DNA of 64,000 bases from Burkholderia seminalis DSM 23518 (lineage in GTDB: Bacteria; Pseudomonadota; Gammaproteobacteria; Burkholderiales; Burkholderiaceae), in the NCBI RefSeq assembly GCF_902832885.1, contig NZ_CADFDK010000012.1, forward strand, positions 150,259-214,258, in the 5' to 3' direction. The notes below the pieces were generated by a model. That model saw nothing but the letters and a program-made list of their open reading frames with translations. It was not told the DNA's origin and did not search any database. Below are positions 54,712 to 62,844 of this stretch, in pieces; within the stretch, counting starts at the first letter, position 1; every line of letters begins with the position of its first letter. Position numbers and translations under genes: made by a program.

Positions 54712-54737
54712 GGGCCGCGCGCATCGCGCCGCGGCCC
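54712..54737 (+). terminator. Hairpin between aldehyde dehydrogenase and srkA
   Basis: GGGCCGCG (54712-54719), 10-nt loop, CGCGGCCC (54730-54737), then TTG. Located between convergent stops, 16 nt after the dehydrogenase stop. Confidence 0.45.
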
Positions 54738-54776
54738 TTGCCAGCCTGCCGCGCGGCGGGGATGCCGCGCGTGCCG

Positions 54777-55799
54777 TCACACGGGCCAGAGCGGCCCTTC
54801 CTGCATCGCGCCGATCTGCTCGCGCAACTCGAGCACGCGCGCTTCCCAGTAACGGTGCGTGTTGAACCACGGGAAGGCGGCCGGAAACGCGGGATCGTCC
54901 CAGCGCCGCGCAAGCCATGCCGCGTAGTGGATCAGCCGCAGCGTGCGCAGCGCTTCGACCAGATGCAGCTCGCGCGGCTCGAATTCGCAGAAATCCTCGT
55001 AACCGGCGAGCAGGTCCGCGAGCGCGCGCGACGCGCCTTCGCGATCGCCCGGCAACAGCAGCCACAGATCCTGGACCGCCGGCGCCATCCGGCTGTCGTC
55101 GAAGTCGACGAAATGCGGGCCGGCATCGGTCCACAACACGTTGCTCGGATGGCAGTCGCCGTGCGTGCGCAGCAGGCGGATGTCGCCCGCGCGTTCGAAC
55201 GCGGCCTCGACGCCCTCGAGCGCGAGCGCGACGGCCGTCTCGTAGGCCGGTCGTACGTCATCCGGAATGAAATCGTGCGCGAGCAGGTAGTCGCGCGGCT
55301 CGTAGCCGAACGTATGGATGTCCAGCACGGGACGCGCGACATACGGCTCGGTCGCGCCGACCGCGTGAATCCGGCCGATGAAGCGGCCGAGCCATTCCAG
55401 CGTGTCGCTGCGGTCGAGATCGGGGGCGCGCCCGCCGCGCCGCTCGAAAATCGAGAAGCGGAAGCCGTCGAACGCGTGCAGCGTACGGCCGTCGAATGTG
55501 CGCGCGGGCACCGCCGGAATCTCGCGCGCGGCGAGTTCGGCGACGAACGCATGCTCTTCGAGAATCGCGTCGTCCGACCAGCGTGCCGGGCGATAGAACT
55601 TCGCGACGACCGGCGGGCCGTCTTCGATGCCGACCTGGTAGACGCGGTTTTCGTAGCTGTTGAGGGCGAGCAGGCGCCCGTCGGTGCGCAGGCCGGCCGG
55701 TATCAGCACGCTGTCGAGCGCGTCGAGCACGCACTCGGGCGTGAGGCCGGCGAACGGCGGGCTGGCGGGAGAAGCGGGAGCGGAAGTGGCGTCTGTCAT
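54777..55799 (-). CDS. srkA: Stress response kinase A (SrkA/YihE-like)
   Basis: Ser/Thr kinase of the aminoglycoside-phosphotransferase fold, implicated in E. coli in countering stress-induced death. The 340-residue product aligns well with E. coli SrkA: LALNSYENRVYQVGIEDGPPVVAKFYRPARWSDDAILEEH, the catalytic loop LLRTHGDCHPSNVLW, metal site HFVDFDDSRMAPAVQDLW, and RLIHYAAWLARRWDDPAFP. The ATG at 55799 is chosen; an in-frame ATG at 55808 adds three residues. Confidence 0.92.
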   Translation of the reverse strand: MTDATSAPASPASPPFAGLTPECVLDALDSVLIPAGLRTDGRLLALNSYENRVYQVGIEDGPPVVAKFYRPARWSDDAILEEHAFVAELAAREIPAVPARTFDGRTLHAFDGFRFSIFERRGGRAPDLDRSDTLEWLGRFIGRIHAVGATEPYVARPVLDIHTFGYEPRDYLLAHDFIPDDVRPAYETAVALALEGVEAAFERAGDIRLLRTHGDCHPSNVLWTDAGPHFVDFDDSRMAPAVQDLWLLLPGDREGASRALADLLAGYEDFCEFEPRELHLVEALRTLRLIHYAAWLARRWDDPAFPAAFPWFNTHRYWEARVLELREQIGAMQEGPLWPV

Positions 55800-55855
55800 G
55801 TCCCGCATTGTGCCGCCGGCCGGACCGAAAGACGAGCGTCCGGTGCGGCGCCCGC

Positions 55856-56068
55856 TTAGTGAAGCGCCGCGCCGGCCGGCAGCACGGATTCGCCGGTGTC
55901 GATCAGGTCCTCGAGAAAGAACGGCTCGGTGTTGAGTTCTTTCGACTCACCCGGCACGCCCGCGTACCAGGTCACCATGGCCATGTCGCCCAGGATGCGC
56001 TGGACGATGCCGCGCGCGCCCTTCGGCACCGCGATATGGGTAGTGCAGACAATCGACCCGATATGCAT
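55856..56068 (-). CDS. Small hypothetical protein (70 aa)
   Basis: A compact acidic 70-residue protein (MHIGSIVCTTHIAVPKGARG...) with a well-formed GC3-rich frame and GGGGAACC upstream of the ATG. The pattern of beta strands with Gly/Pro turns (VPKGARGIVQRILGDMAMVTWYAG) suggests a small barrel-like domain. No family recognised. It lies 57 nt upstream of srkA on the same strand and could be co-transcribed. Confidence 0.6.
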   Translation of the reverse strand: MHIGSIVCTTHIAVPKGARGIVQRILGDMAMVTWYAGVPGESKELNTEPFFLEDLIDTGESVLPAGAALH

Positions 56069-56731
56069 GATGGTTCCCCACTCTTGACTCTTGAAACCCG
56101 GCCCGCTGGCGGGCCGGCAAATGCACGATCCGCGCCGCTCTCGACGAAGCGTTGCGCGTCATCCCATTGTTCACGGTTTATCGAAGCACGAAAAGAAGAA
56201 GAAGCAGGCGAAGTGCCGCGAATTCGTCGAATGTCTCCAATCAACCACTGCGCCGGGCACGTACTTGCCCGCCCGGTTACCCCCATCATACCCTGTCGAA
56301 TGTGACTGCCCGCCGAAACCGCCCGGCACGCCGGCACGCCGGCACGCACGTGATCGACGCATCGCGTCGTTCGTGATGCGACGCCGCCGACAAGGGTTGC
56401 GCTCGATCCTTGCCTTGCGGTACCTTTGGCCCTCATCCGCGTTCAATCGCCATCCGACACGATGCATCCGCTCACGTCCGCCCTCGCCCAATCCCGGCCG
56501 CAGTTCGACTCGCGGCCGCAGGCGTGCGCGCATCCGTCGGTCCTGCCTCCTCCTGTCGCACCGCCGCTCGTCGGCGCCGCGCCGCCCCCTCCGGCAGCGC
56601 GCGCCGGCTGACCAGCCGGCTGCCGTTTCGTCTTCCATTCGCCCCCGCTGGCCGCAGTGCGTGCGTCGTCACGTACCGCCTGTTGCCGCGCGCGGATGGA
56701 ACGTTCCGATCCGTTCGACAGGTGGATTCAC
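56069..56731. other. 663-nt divergent intergenic region
   Basis: Lies between the 70-residue protein and the EamA transporter. It holds a purine-rich patch (56188-56212) and Cys/Arg-rich open frames with no family character. No clear promoter pair or terminator was found. Confidence 0.45.
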
Positions 56732-57619
56732 ATGGTTTCGTTCAAACGCGCGCTTGCCGCGCATGGCGCGACGTCGCTCTTCGTGCTGCTGTGGAGCAGC
56801 GGCGCGATCTTCTCCGAACTCGGTCTGCGTCACGCGTCCGCATTCGCCTTTCTCACCGCGCGCTTCGCGCTCGCGTCGCTCGTGCTGCTCGCGCTGGCCG
56901 TCATGCGCAAACGCTGGCTGCCGCCGCGCGGCGAGCGGCGCATGGCCGCGCTGACCGGCGTGCTGATGATGGGCGGTTATTCGATCTTCTACCTGCTCGC
57001 ACTCGAGCGCGGAATCGCGCCCGGTGTGCTCGCAACGATCCTCGGCGTACAGCCGATCCTCACGCTCGCGATCGTCGAGCGACGCTGGCAGCCCGTGCGC
57101 GTCGCGGGTCTCGCGCTGTCGCTGGCCGGGCTCGCGCTCGTCGTGTGCCGGGGCGCGAGCGGCGGTGCGGGCGGCCTGTCGGCGGCAGGCATCGCGTGCG
57201 CGCTCACCTCGCTCGTCGCGCTGACCGCCGGCTCGCTGCTGCAAAAGCGCGTACGCGCGGCGCCCGCCGACGTGCTGCCGCTGCAGAATGCGATCGGCCT
57301 TGCGCTGTGCGTCGCGATCGTGCCGTTCCGGCCGGTGTCGTTCGAGACGAGCTGGGCGTTCGTCGTCCCGCTGCTGTGGCTCGGCGTCGTGATTTCGGTG
57401 ATCGCGCAACTGCTGTTCTACCGGTTGATGCAGCGCGGCGATCTCGTGAACGTGACGAGCCTGTTCTATCTCGTGCCCGTCGTCACCACGCTGATGGATG
57501 CCGTGTGGCTCGGCAACCGGCCGGAGCCGCTCGCGCTCGCCGGCATGGGGGCGATCGTCGCGGGGCTCGCGCTCGTGTTCCGCGCATCGGCCGCCCGCGC
57601 GCAACCCGAGCGCGCGTAA
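56732..57619 (+). CDS. EamA/DMT-family transporter
   Basis: A 295-residue inner-membrane permease with ten predicted helices in two EamA repeats: SLFVLLWSSGAIFSELGLRHASAFAFLTARF starts the first, GLSAAGIACALTSLVALTAGSLLQKR the second, with the terminal LFYLVPVVTTLMDAVWLGNRPEPLALAGMGAIVAGLALVF. Exports metabolites or amino acids in general; the substrate is not known. AGGTGG lies 6 nt before the ATG at 56732. Confidence 0.9.
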   Translation: MVSFKRALAAHGATSLFVLLWSSGAIFSELGLRHASAFAFLTARFALASLVLLALAVMRKRWLPPRGERRMAALTGVLMMGGYSIFYLLALERGIAPGVLATILGVQPILTLAIVERRWQPVRVAGLALSLAGLALVVCRGASGGAGGLSAAGIACALTSLVALTAGSLLQKRVRAAPADVLPLQNAIGLALCVAIVPFRPVSFETSWAFVVPLLWLGVVISVIAQLLFYRLMQRGDLVNVTSLFYLVPVVTTLMDAVWLGNRPEPLALAGMGAIVAGLALVFRASAARAQPERA

Positions 57620-57623
57620 GCGT

Positions 57624-57655
57624 GCGGGCCGCCGCGCCGCGCTGCGGCGGCCCGC
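57624..57655 (+). terminator. Hairpin after the EamA gene
   Basis: A perfect 12-bp GC-only stem (57624-57635 with 57644-57655) with an 8-nt loop, 5 nt after the stop. No T-tract. Confidence 0.5.
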
Positions 57656-57919
57656 ATCGGACACATGCGCCCAGTGCGCGAAAAACGAAAGGAACGGGAA
57701 AGATACGCGCAAGGCGTTCGTCTGGCTTGCGGAAAAAATGCGTGTTTCCGCGGGCTTTCCGCTGATTTTTAATGGTTCGGATAGCGAAAAGCGCCGCCGG
57801 TTGCCTATACTCGAATTGACCGCCCCGCTCGCAAACGGGTCGGGCCAACACTAGAAACACCCGGCATGGGGCCGAATCAAGCGCCAACGCGCTGACTCCG
57901 GCCGGCACTGGAGACACGC

Positions 57920-58105
57920 ATGACGACCTATTTCACGATCGGCGACTTCATCCTGTTGATTCCGATGGCGCTGGCCGGAGCGCTGTTTCTCGGCGCGGTA
58001 CCGTGCGCCACCGAATTCCGTCACAACCTGCTGCGCGTGCTCGGCGTCATCCTCGGCGTCGGCGTCGCGGTATTGCTCGTCGAAGGCCTGCCTGCGCTGA
58101 TCTAG
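57920..58105 (+). CDS. Small membrane protein (61 aa)
   Basis: Two predicted membrane helices (IGDFILLIPMALAGALFLGAVPC and LRVLGVILGVGVAVLLVEGLPAL) joined by a short loop with a Cys. CTGGAGACACGC gives a good ribosome site. A TATACT at 57806-57811 may be its -10. Function unknown; the 300-nt gap before it holds only the EamA hairpin and this candidate promoter. Confidence 0.65.
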   Translation: MTTYFTIGDFILLIPMALAGALFLGAVPCATEFRHNLLRVLGVILGVGVAVLLVEGLPALI

Positions 58106-58217
58106 CGCGGCACCCGGCGTTATCGCACGCATCGCTGCGCCGCGGCGATGCGAGGGGTTGCCCGCCCGCCCGCGATACGGCATGCGAGATCGTTTCGCAT
58201 GCCGTATCGACTGTCGG

Positions 58218-59261
58218 TCAGATCGCCTGATCGGTGGACGGCTTTTCCCACAGATTGATGCCGCCTTCGGTCGCGTAACGATCGATCTCCGCCAGTTCCT
58301 CCGCCGAGAATTCGAGGTTCTTCAACGCGCCGACGTTTTCGCGCACCTGCTCCGCACGGCTCGCGCCGATGAGCGCGGACGTCACGCGGCCATTGCGCAG
58401 CACCCACGCCAGCGCCATCTGCGCGAGGCTCTGCCCGCGCCGCTCGGCGATCGCGTTGAGCTTGCGCACGTGCTCGAGGTTGTCCGCACTCAGGTGATCC
58501 TGCTTCAGCGAGCCGCCGCCCGGCTTGTTCACGCGCGCGTCGGCCGGCACGCCGTTCAGGTATTTCGACGTGAGCAGGCCCTGCGCGAGCGGCGTGAACG
58601 CGATGCTGCCCGCGCCGACGTCGTCGAGCGCGCCGAGCAGGTCGCCCTCGATCCAGCGGTTCAGCATGTTGTACGACGGCTGATGGATCAGCAGTGGCAC
58701 GCGGTACTGCGCGAGCAGCTCGGCCATCTCGCGCGTCTTCGCGGCCGAATACGACGAGATGCCGATGTAGAGCGCCTTGCCTTGCTGCACGGCCGACGCG
58801 AGCGCGCCCGCCGTTTCCTCGAGCGGCGTGTGCGCATCGAAGCGGTGCGAGTAGAAGATGTCGACGTAGTCGAGCCCCATGCGCTGCAGGCTCTGGTCGA
58901 GACTCGCGAGCACGTACTTGCGCGACCCGCCGCCGCTGCCGTACGGCCCCGGCCACATGTCCCAGCCGGCCTTCGTCGAGATCAGCAGCTCGTCGCGATA
59001 CGGCCGGAAATCCTCCTTCAGCAGCCGGCCGAAGTTGGTTTCGGCGCTGCCGTACGGCGGCCCGTAGTTGTTCGCGAGATCGAAGTGGTTGATGCCGAGA
59101 TCGAACGCGGTGCGCAGGATCTCGCGCTGCGTCGAGATCGGCGTCGAGTCGCCGAAGTTGTGCCACAGGCCAAGCGACAGGGCGGGCAGTTTGAGCCCGG
59201 ATTTGCCGCAGGTGCGGTATTGCATGCCGGCATAACGTTCGGAAGCTGCTTCGTAGGCCAT
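58218..59261 (-). CDS. Aldo/keto reductase (YghZ/Kv-beta-like)
   Basis: NADPH-dependent reductase of 347 residues in the AKR14-like group, whose E. coli member reduces L-glyceraldehyde 3-phosphate and methylglyoxal. The tetrad is visible: Asp and Tyr in NHFDLANNYGPPYG, Lys in ELLISTKAGW, His in DIFYSHRFD. The FTPLAQGLLTSKYLNGVPADAR and ALIGASRAEQVRENVGAL blocks bind the cofactor. Monocistronic. Confidence 0.92.
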   Translation of the reverse strand: MAYEAASERYAGMQYRTCGKSGLKLPALSLGLWHNFGDSTPISTQREILRTAFDLGINHFDLANNYGPPYGSAETNFGRLLKEDFRPYRDELLISTKAGWDMWPGPYGSGGGSRKYVLASLDQSLQRMGLDYVDIFYSHRFDAHTPLEETAGALASAVQQGKALYIGISSYSAAKTREMAELLAQYRVPLLIHQPSYNMLNRWIEGDLLGALDDVGAGSIAFTPLAQGLLTSKYLNGVPADARVNKPGGGSLKQDHLSADNLEHVRKLNAIAERRGQSLAQMALAWVLRNGRVTSALIGASRAEQVRENVGALKNLEFSAEELAEIDRYATEGGINLWEKPSTDQAI

Positions 59262-59388
59262 GAGTAATTCCCGTCAGGACATCGGACAGAAGGACGCGCG
59301 CCGGCCGCGCACGGCGCGGCGGCGGCGAAGGAGTCGTACGACGACTATGTTAGCGAAAGCGGCCGGAACGCGCACGGCCGCGTCGCGA

Positions 59389-59417
59389 TGGACGCGACCG
59401 CGGTCGTCGCCTACACT
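59389..59417 (+). promoter_or_regulatory. Probable promoter of the DUF3185 gene
   Basis: TGGACG (59389-59394), 17-nt spacer, TACACT (59412-59417), followed 36 nt later by the ATG with GCGAGG as ribosome site. Confidence 0.45.
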
Positions 59418-59452
59418 GCGGCGTCTCGAATCACCGTTTCAGCGAGGTTGGT

Positions 59453-59659
59453 ATGTCCCGGGTCATCTCGGTTGCATTGCTCGTCGGCGGCGTCGTGCTG
59501 CTGTACTTCGGCGGCCAGTCGTTCCATTCGATCAACGACAACGTGTCGCGCTTCTTCACCGGTTCGCCCGCGACGAAGACGATCCTGCTGATCGTCGGCG
59601 GGGCCGTCGCATCGCTCGTCGGCCTGATCGGCCTCGCGATGCCGGGCGCCAAGCGCTGA
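59453..59659 (+). CDS. DUF3185-family small membrane protein
   Basis: A 68-residue protein with two membrane helices (VISVALLVGGVVLLYFGG and TILLIVGGAVASLVGLIGLAM) flanking the conserved SFHSINDNVSRFFTGSPATKT segment typical of DUF3185. Function unknown. Closed by a terminator 60 nt downstream. Confidence 0.8.
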   Translation: MSRVISVALLVGGVVLLYFGGQSFHSINDNVSRFFTGSPATKTILLIVGGAVASLVGLIGLAMPGAKR

Positions 59660-59718
59660 TCGCGCGGCCGCACCGCACACGCACGGCCCGCGTCCTGCGA
59701 TCGGGCCGCACCAAACGA

Positions 59719-59741
59719 AACGGGCGGCCAGGCCGCCCGTT
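59719..59741. terminator. Convergent terminator hairpin
   Basis: AACGGGCGG, loop CCAGG, CCGCCCGTT: perfect 9-bp stem between the stops of the DUF3185 and dioxygenase genes, usable from both strands. Confidence 0.65.
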
Positions 59742-59810
59742 GCTTCATGCGCCGGCGATGCGCCGCATCGCCCGATACGTCGCGGCATCTGCGCGCCGCC
59801 CGATTCGCAC

Positions 59811-60584
59811 CTAGAACTGCACTTCCGGCTTCGACGCCGAGCGCGTGCCGGGCACCGGCCGGTTGCTCGCGCCGTGGTACGTGTACACGAGCGAGAATTT
59901 CACCTGGTCGGAGCGGTTCTGTCCGGCCGAATGCAACGTGTTGCAGTGGAAGAACACGACATCGCCCGTCTGCAGCGGCGGGCAGGTCGCCGCGTCGATC
60001 AGCTTGCGGTTCTCGGGCAGGTCGCCGCGGAAAAACTTCGCGTCGTCGAACGCTTCCGGCCCGAATTCCGCCGTATGCGAGCCCGGCACGAGCCACAGCG
60101 CGCCGTTCTCGTTCGTTTCCGGCCCCAGCGCGAGCCACACCGACACCATGTCGGGACGCGCGAACGACCAGTAACGGAAATCGCGGTGCCACCCCGTCAG
60201 GCTGCCGTACGCGGGATGCTTCGTCATCATGCAGTTGTGATGCGCGCGCGACAGCACGGGCTCTTCACCGAAATACTCGCGCATCCACGCGCCGATTTCG
60301 GGGGCGATCGCCCGCTCGGCGAATGCCGGATCGCGCGAGTACGCATCGAGCAGCCGCCGCACCGTGTGCCCGCCCGGCGCATGCTTCGACTCGGGCGCGC
60401 CCGGGTAGCGAAGATCGGCTTCGAATTCGATCGGCTCGGCGGCCTCGCGCAACTGGCGCTCCGCGATCTGCCTGAGCGTCGCGCACTGCTGCTCGCCGAC
60501 GAGGCCGCGCGCGACGACGAAGCCGCGCTCGCGCAATTCCGCGACTTGCGCGCGGATCGATTCCGACTGCAATGAAGACGACAT
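59811..60584 (-). CDS. Phytanoyl-CoA dioxygenase (PhyH) family protein
   Basis: Fe(II)/2-oxoglutarate-dependent oxygenase fold, 257 residues. Iron ligands are the His and Asp in TGWHRDFRYWSF and a distal His in FFHCNTLHSAGQNRSD; the Arg/Ser/Lys for 2-oxoglutarate follow (VKFSLVYTYHGASNRPVPG). The substrate cannot be told from sequence. The ATG at 60584 was chosen because SSSLQSESIRAQVAELRERGFVVARGL matches family starts. An FNR-like box lies about 100 nt upstream. Confidence 0.82.
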   Translation of the reverse strand: MSSSLQSESIRAQVAELRERGFVVARGLVGEQQCATLRQIAERQLREAAEPIEFEADLRYPGAPESKHAPGGHTVRRLLDAYSRDPAFAERAIAPEIGAWMREYFGEEPVLSRAHHNCMMTKHPAYGSLTGWHRDFRYWSFARPDMVSVWLALGPETNENGALWLVPGSHTAEFGPEAFDDAKFFRGDLPENRKLIDAATCPPLQTGDVVFFHCNTLHSAGQNRSDQVKFSLVYTYHGASNRPVPGTRSASKPEVQF

Positions 60585-60685
60585 GGGATGCCAGACGTTT
60601 ATTGTGTGAATGTGACGATTGTAAATCGGCGCCGGATGCCGCGAACAGCGCCATTGTCGTGCGCAGGGGCATGCCAATCGCGGAT

Positions 60686-60699
60686 TTGATCCGGCTCAA
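60686..60699. promoter_or_regulatory. FNR/ANR-like box
   Basis: TTGAT-CCGG-CTCAA matches TTGAT-N4-ATCAA at 9 of 10 positions. Its right part belongs to an 11-nt direct repeat, CGGCTCAAGGG, at 60692-60702 and 60758-60768. The 352-nt gap 60585-60936 has no other feature I can support. Confidence 0.4.
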
Positions 60700-60936
60700 G
60701 GGAACTGTTCGTCGCGGCACCTGCCTCACCGACAGGCGGTATGCGGCACACGCCTTGCGGCTCAAGGGTTTATCGCGACTTTTGCCCGTCATGAATCCCC
60801 TGTAGCCTGTCGCGGCCTGTCAATTCTGGCGGGCGCGGCGCGCAGCGAGTTTCGGTAAGATCCGTTGCGCCATCCGAGGCCGTTCATACCAGTGCGCTCT
60901 CCAGGGCGCCACCCATACAAGCGAAGCATCGTTCAC

Positions 60937-61278
60937 ATGCCATTCCGTCTGACTTCCCGTTTCAACCGCGCTGCGAAGCGCGTCGTGCCGCCCGCTCCTG
61001 CCCGCTCGCTGCGCCATCACCGCGCCCGCACGCAGGCGCTGGCCGAGCGTACGCCCGCGCACAGCCGGCTGGACGGTATCCGTGCGTGGTTCCACGCATT
61101 TTTCTCGATGATGAGCGCGCAGGCATTCACACGCCGTGCCGGCCTGCGCTCGCTGCTGCAGAAGCCGTCGTCGCTGCGCGCGCTCGCGTTGCGCCGCGCG
61201 CTCGGCCCGCAGCGCCGCATCAACCGCCCGCGCCGCCTCGCGGCCAGCAACGGCTGGTTCGGGTTCGGCGCACGCTGA
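60937..61278 (+). CDS. Arg-rich hypothetical protein (113 aa)
   Basis: A 113-residue very basic ORF (MPFRLTSRFNRAAKRVVPPAP ... NGWFGFGAR) whose third codon positions are almost all G or C, as in true genes here. The C-terminal half is rich in Arg/Leu (LRALALRRALGPQRRINRPRRLA). It faces metK with a bidirectional terminator between, which supports a transcribed gene. No ribosome site is strong and no family is recognised; possibly a nucleic-acid-binding protein. Confidence 0.5.
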   Translation: MPFRLTSRFNRAAKRVVPPAPARSLRHHRARTQALAERTPAHSRLDGIRAWFHAFFSMMSAQAFTRRAGLRSLLQKPSSLRALALRRALGPQRRINRPRRLAASNGWFGFGAR

Positions 61279-61344
61279 ACGCGCGCCGGCGGGCACACCC
61301 GCCCCGCCACGATCGCCGCCGTTGCGCCGGCGATCGGCACCCAT

Positions 61345-61375
61345 AAAAAAACCCCGGCAAGCCGGGGTTTTTCTT
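61345..61375. terminator. Bidirectional Rho-independent terminator
   Basis: CCCCGGC-AA-GCCGGGG flanked by A and T runs on both sides, so it terminates metK on the minus strand and the 113-residue ORF on the plus strand. Confidence 0.9.
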
Positions 61376-61391
61376 TGCGGGCGAACGACGC

Positions 61392-62579
61392 TTACGCGAC
61401 GCGTGCCGTCGGCTCGACGCCAGCCGCTTCGGCCAGGGCGAGCGCCTTGTCGGTCGCTTCCCACGAGAATTCCGGCTCTTCGCGGCCGAAGTGGCCGTAG
61501 GCAGCGGTCTTCTCGTAGATCGGGCGCAGCAGGTCGAGCATCTTGATGATGCCCTTCGGACGCAGGTCGAAATGCTCGCGCACGAGCTTCGTGATCACCG
61601 CATCCGACACGCGGCCCGTGCCGAACGTGTTGACCATCACCGAGGTCGGCTCGGCCACGCCGATCGCGTACGACACCTGGATCAGCGCGCGCGACGCGAG
61701 GCCGGCGGCGACGATGTTCTTCGCGACGTAGCGGCCTGCATACGCGGCCGAACGGTCGACCTTCGACGGATCCTTGCCCGAGAACGCGCCGCCGCCGTGC
61801 GGTGCGGCACCGCCGTACGTGTCGACGATGATCTTGCGGCCGGTCAGGCCGCAATCGCCCTGCGGGCCGCCGATCACGAACCGGCCGGTCGGGTTCACGA
61901 GGAACTTGATGTCGCCCTTGATCAGCTCGGCCGGCAGCGTCGGCTTGATGATTTCCTCGATCACGGCTTCGCGCAGCGCCGGCAGTTCGATGTCCGGTGC
62001 GTGCTGCGTCGACAGCACGACGGTGTCGATCGAATCGGGCTTGCCGTCGACGTAGCGGACCGTCACCTGCGACTTCGCGTCCGGACGCAGCCATTGCAGG
62101 CGGCCGTCGCGGCGCAGGCTGGCCTGGCGCTCGACGAGGCGGTGCGACAGGTAGATCGGCAGCGGCATCAGTTCCGGGGTTTCGTCGCACGCATAGCCGA
62201 ACATCAGGCCCTGGTCGCCCGCGCCTTGGTCGAGGTTGTCGTCGTGTGCACGATCGACGCCCTGCGCGATGTCCGGCGACTGCTTGTCGTATGCGACGAG
62301 CACCGCGCAACCCTTGTAGTCGATGCCGTATTCGGTGTTGTCGTAGCCGATGCGCTTGATGGTGTCGCGCGCGATCTGGATGTAGTCGATGTTGGCCGTC
62401 GTGGTGATTTCACCGGCCAGAACGACGAGACCCGTATTGCACAGCGTTTCGGCCGCTACGCGGGAATATTTGTCCTGCTCGAGGATGGCGTCGAGAATCG
62501 CGTCCGAGATCTGGTCCGCGACTTTGTCCGGATGGCCTTCGGAGACGGATTCGGACGTGAAGAGATAATCGTTTGCCAC
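61392..62579 (-). CDS. metK: S-adenosylmethionine synthetase
   Basis: Makes S-adenosylmethionine from methionine and ATP; essential cytoplasmic enzyme. The GTG start at 62579 gives 395 residues, the usual proteobacterial length, beginning [22 protein letters not shown]; an AGGAG ribosome site precedes it. Signatures [12 protein letters not shown] and [19 protein letters not shown], and the [20 protein letters not shown] block are intact. The frame extends upstream without family similarity. Expression starts from a promoter about 150 nt upstream, leaving a structured leader. Confidence 0.97.
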   Translation of the reverse strand: MANDYLFTSESVSEGHPDKVADQISDAILDAILEQDKYSRVAAETLCNTGLVVLAGEITTTANIDYIQIARDTIKRIGYDNTEYGIDYKGCAVLVAYDKQSPDIAQGVDRAHDDNLDQGAGDQGLMFGYACDETPELMPLPIYLSHRLVERQASLRRDGRLQWLRPDAKSQVTVRYVDGKPDSIDTVVLSTQHAPDIELPALREAVIEEIIKPTLPAELIKGDIKFLVNPTGRFVIGGPQGDCGLTGRKIIVDTYGGAAPHGGGAFSGKDPSKVDRSAAYAGRYVAKNIVAAGLASRALIQVSYAIGVAEPTSVMVNTFGTGRVSDAVITKLVREHFDLRPKGIIKMLDLLRPIYEKTAAYGHFGREEPEFSWEATDKALALAEAAGVEPTARVA

Positions 62580-62637
62580 TTTTTCAGGCTCCTGTGTGGT
62601 TACGGTTGGTTTCACGTAGCCAGCTTCGTTGGGCCTG

Positions 62638-62729
62638 AAGCGGCGACGCTTTAGCGGATTACCAGGACCGGGCAGTGCGTGTGGCACCTGCCGGCTTCGC
62701 CCCGCAAGTTGTCAGTTAACTCGGCGAAG
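62638..62729 (-). promoter_or_regulatory. Structured leader of metK
   Basis: Three hairpins can form in the untranslated leader: arms 62723-62729/62695-62701 (7 bp, 21-nt loop), 62684-62692/62671-62678 (8 bp with one bulge, 5-nt loop) and 62647-62651/62638-62642 (5 bp, tetraloop). I do not recognise a named SAM or SAH riboswitch class. Confidence 0.45.
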
Positions 62730-62734
62730 CCCGT

Positions 62735-62761
62735 ATTATAGCGGCTTTCCTGAATTGTCAC
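62735..62761 (-). promoter_or_regulatory. Probable metK promoter
   Basis: On the minus strand a perfect TATAAT (62740-62735) with GTGACA (62761-62756) 15 nt upstream. The -10 is convincing, the -35 spacing short. Confidence 0.55.
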
Positions 62762-62844
62762 AGAGCGCCGCCCGTGCTGCATCTTCCGCTGTCTTACCAC
62801 CCTGTTCTCGACATGCCGGCCAGCCGGTCCCTCGGAGGTTTCGC

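Noticed and set aside
60572-60805. A 77-codon plus-strand frame between the dioxygenase and the Arg-rich ORF
   Set aside because: Overlaps the dioxygenase start and has no codon-bias support.
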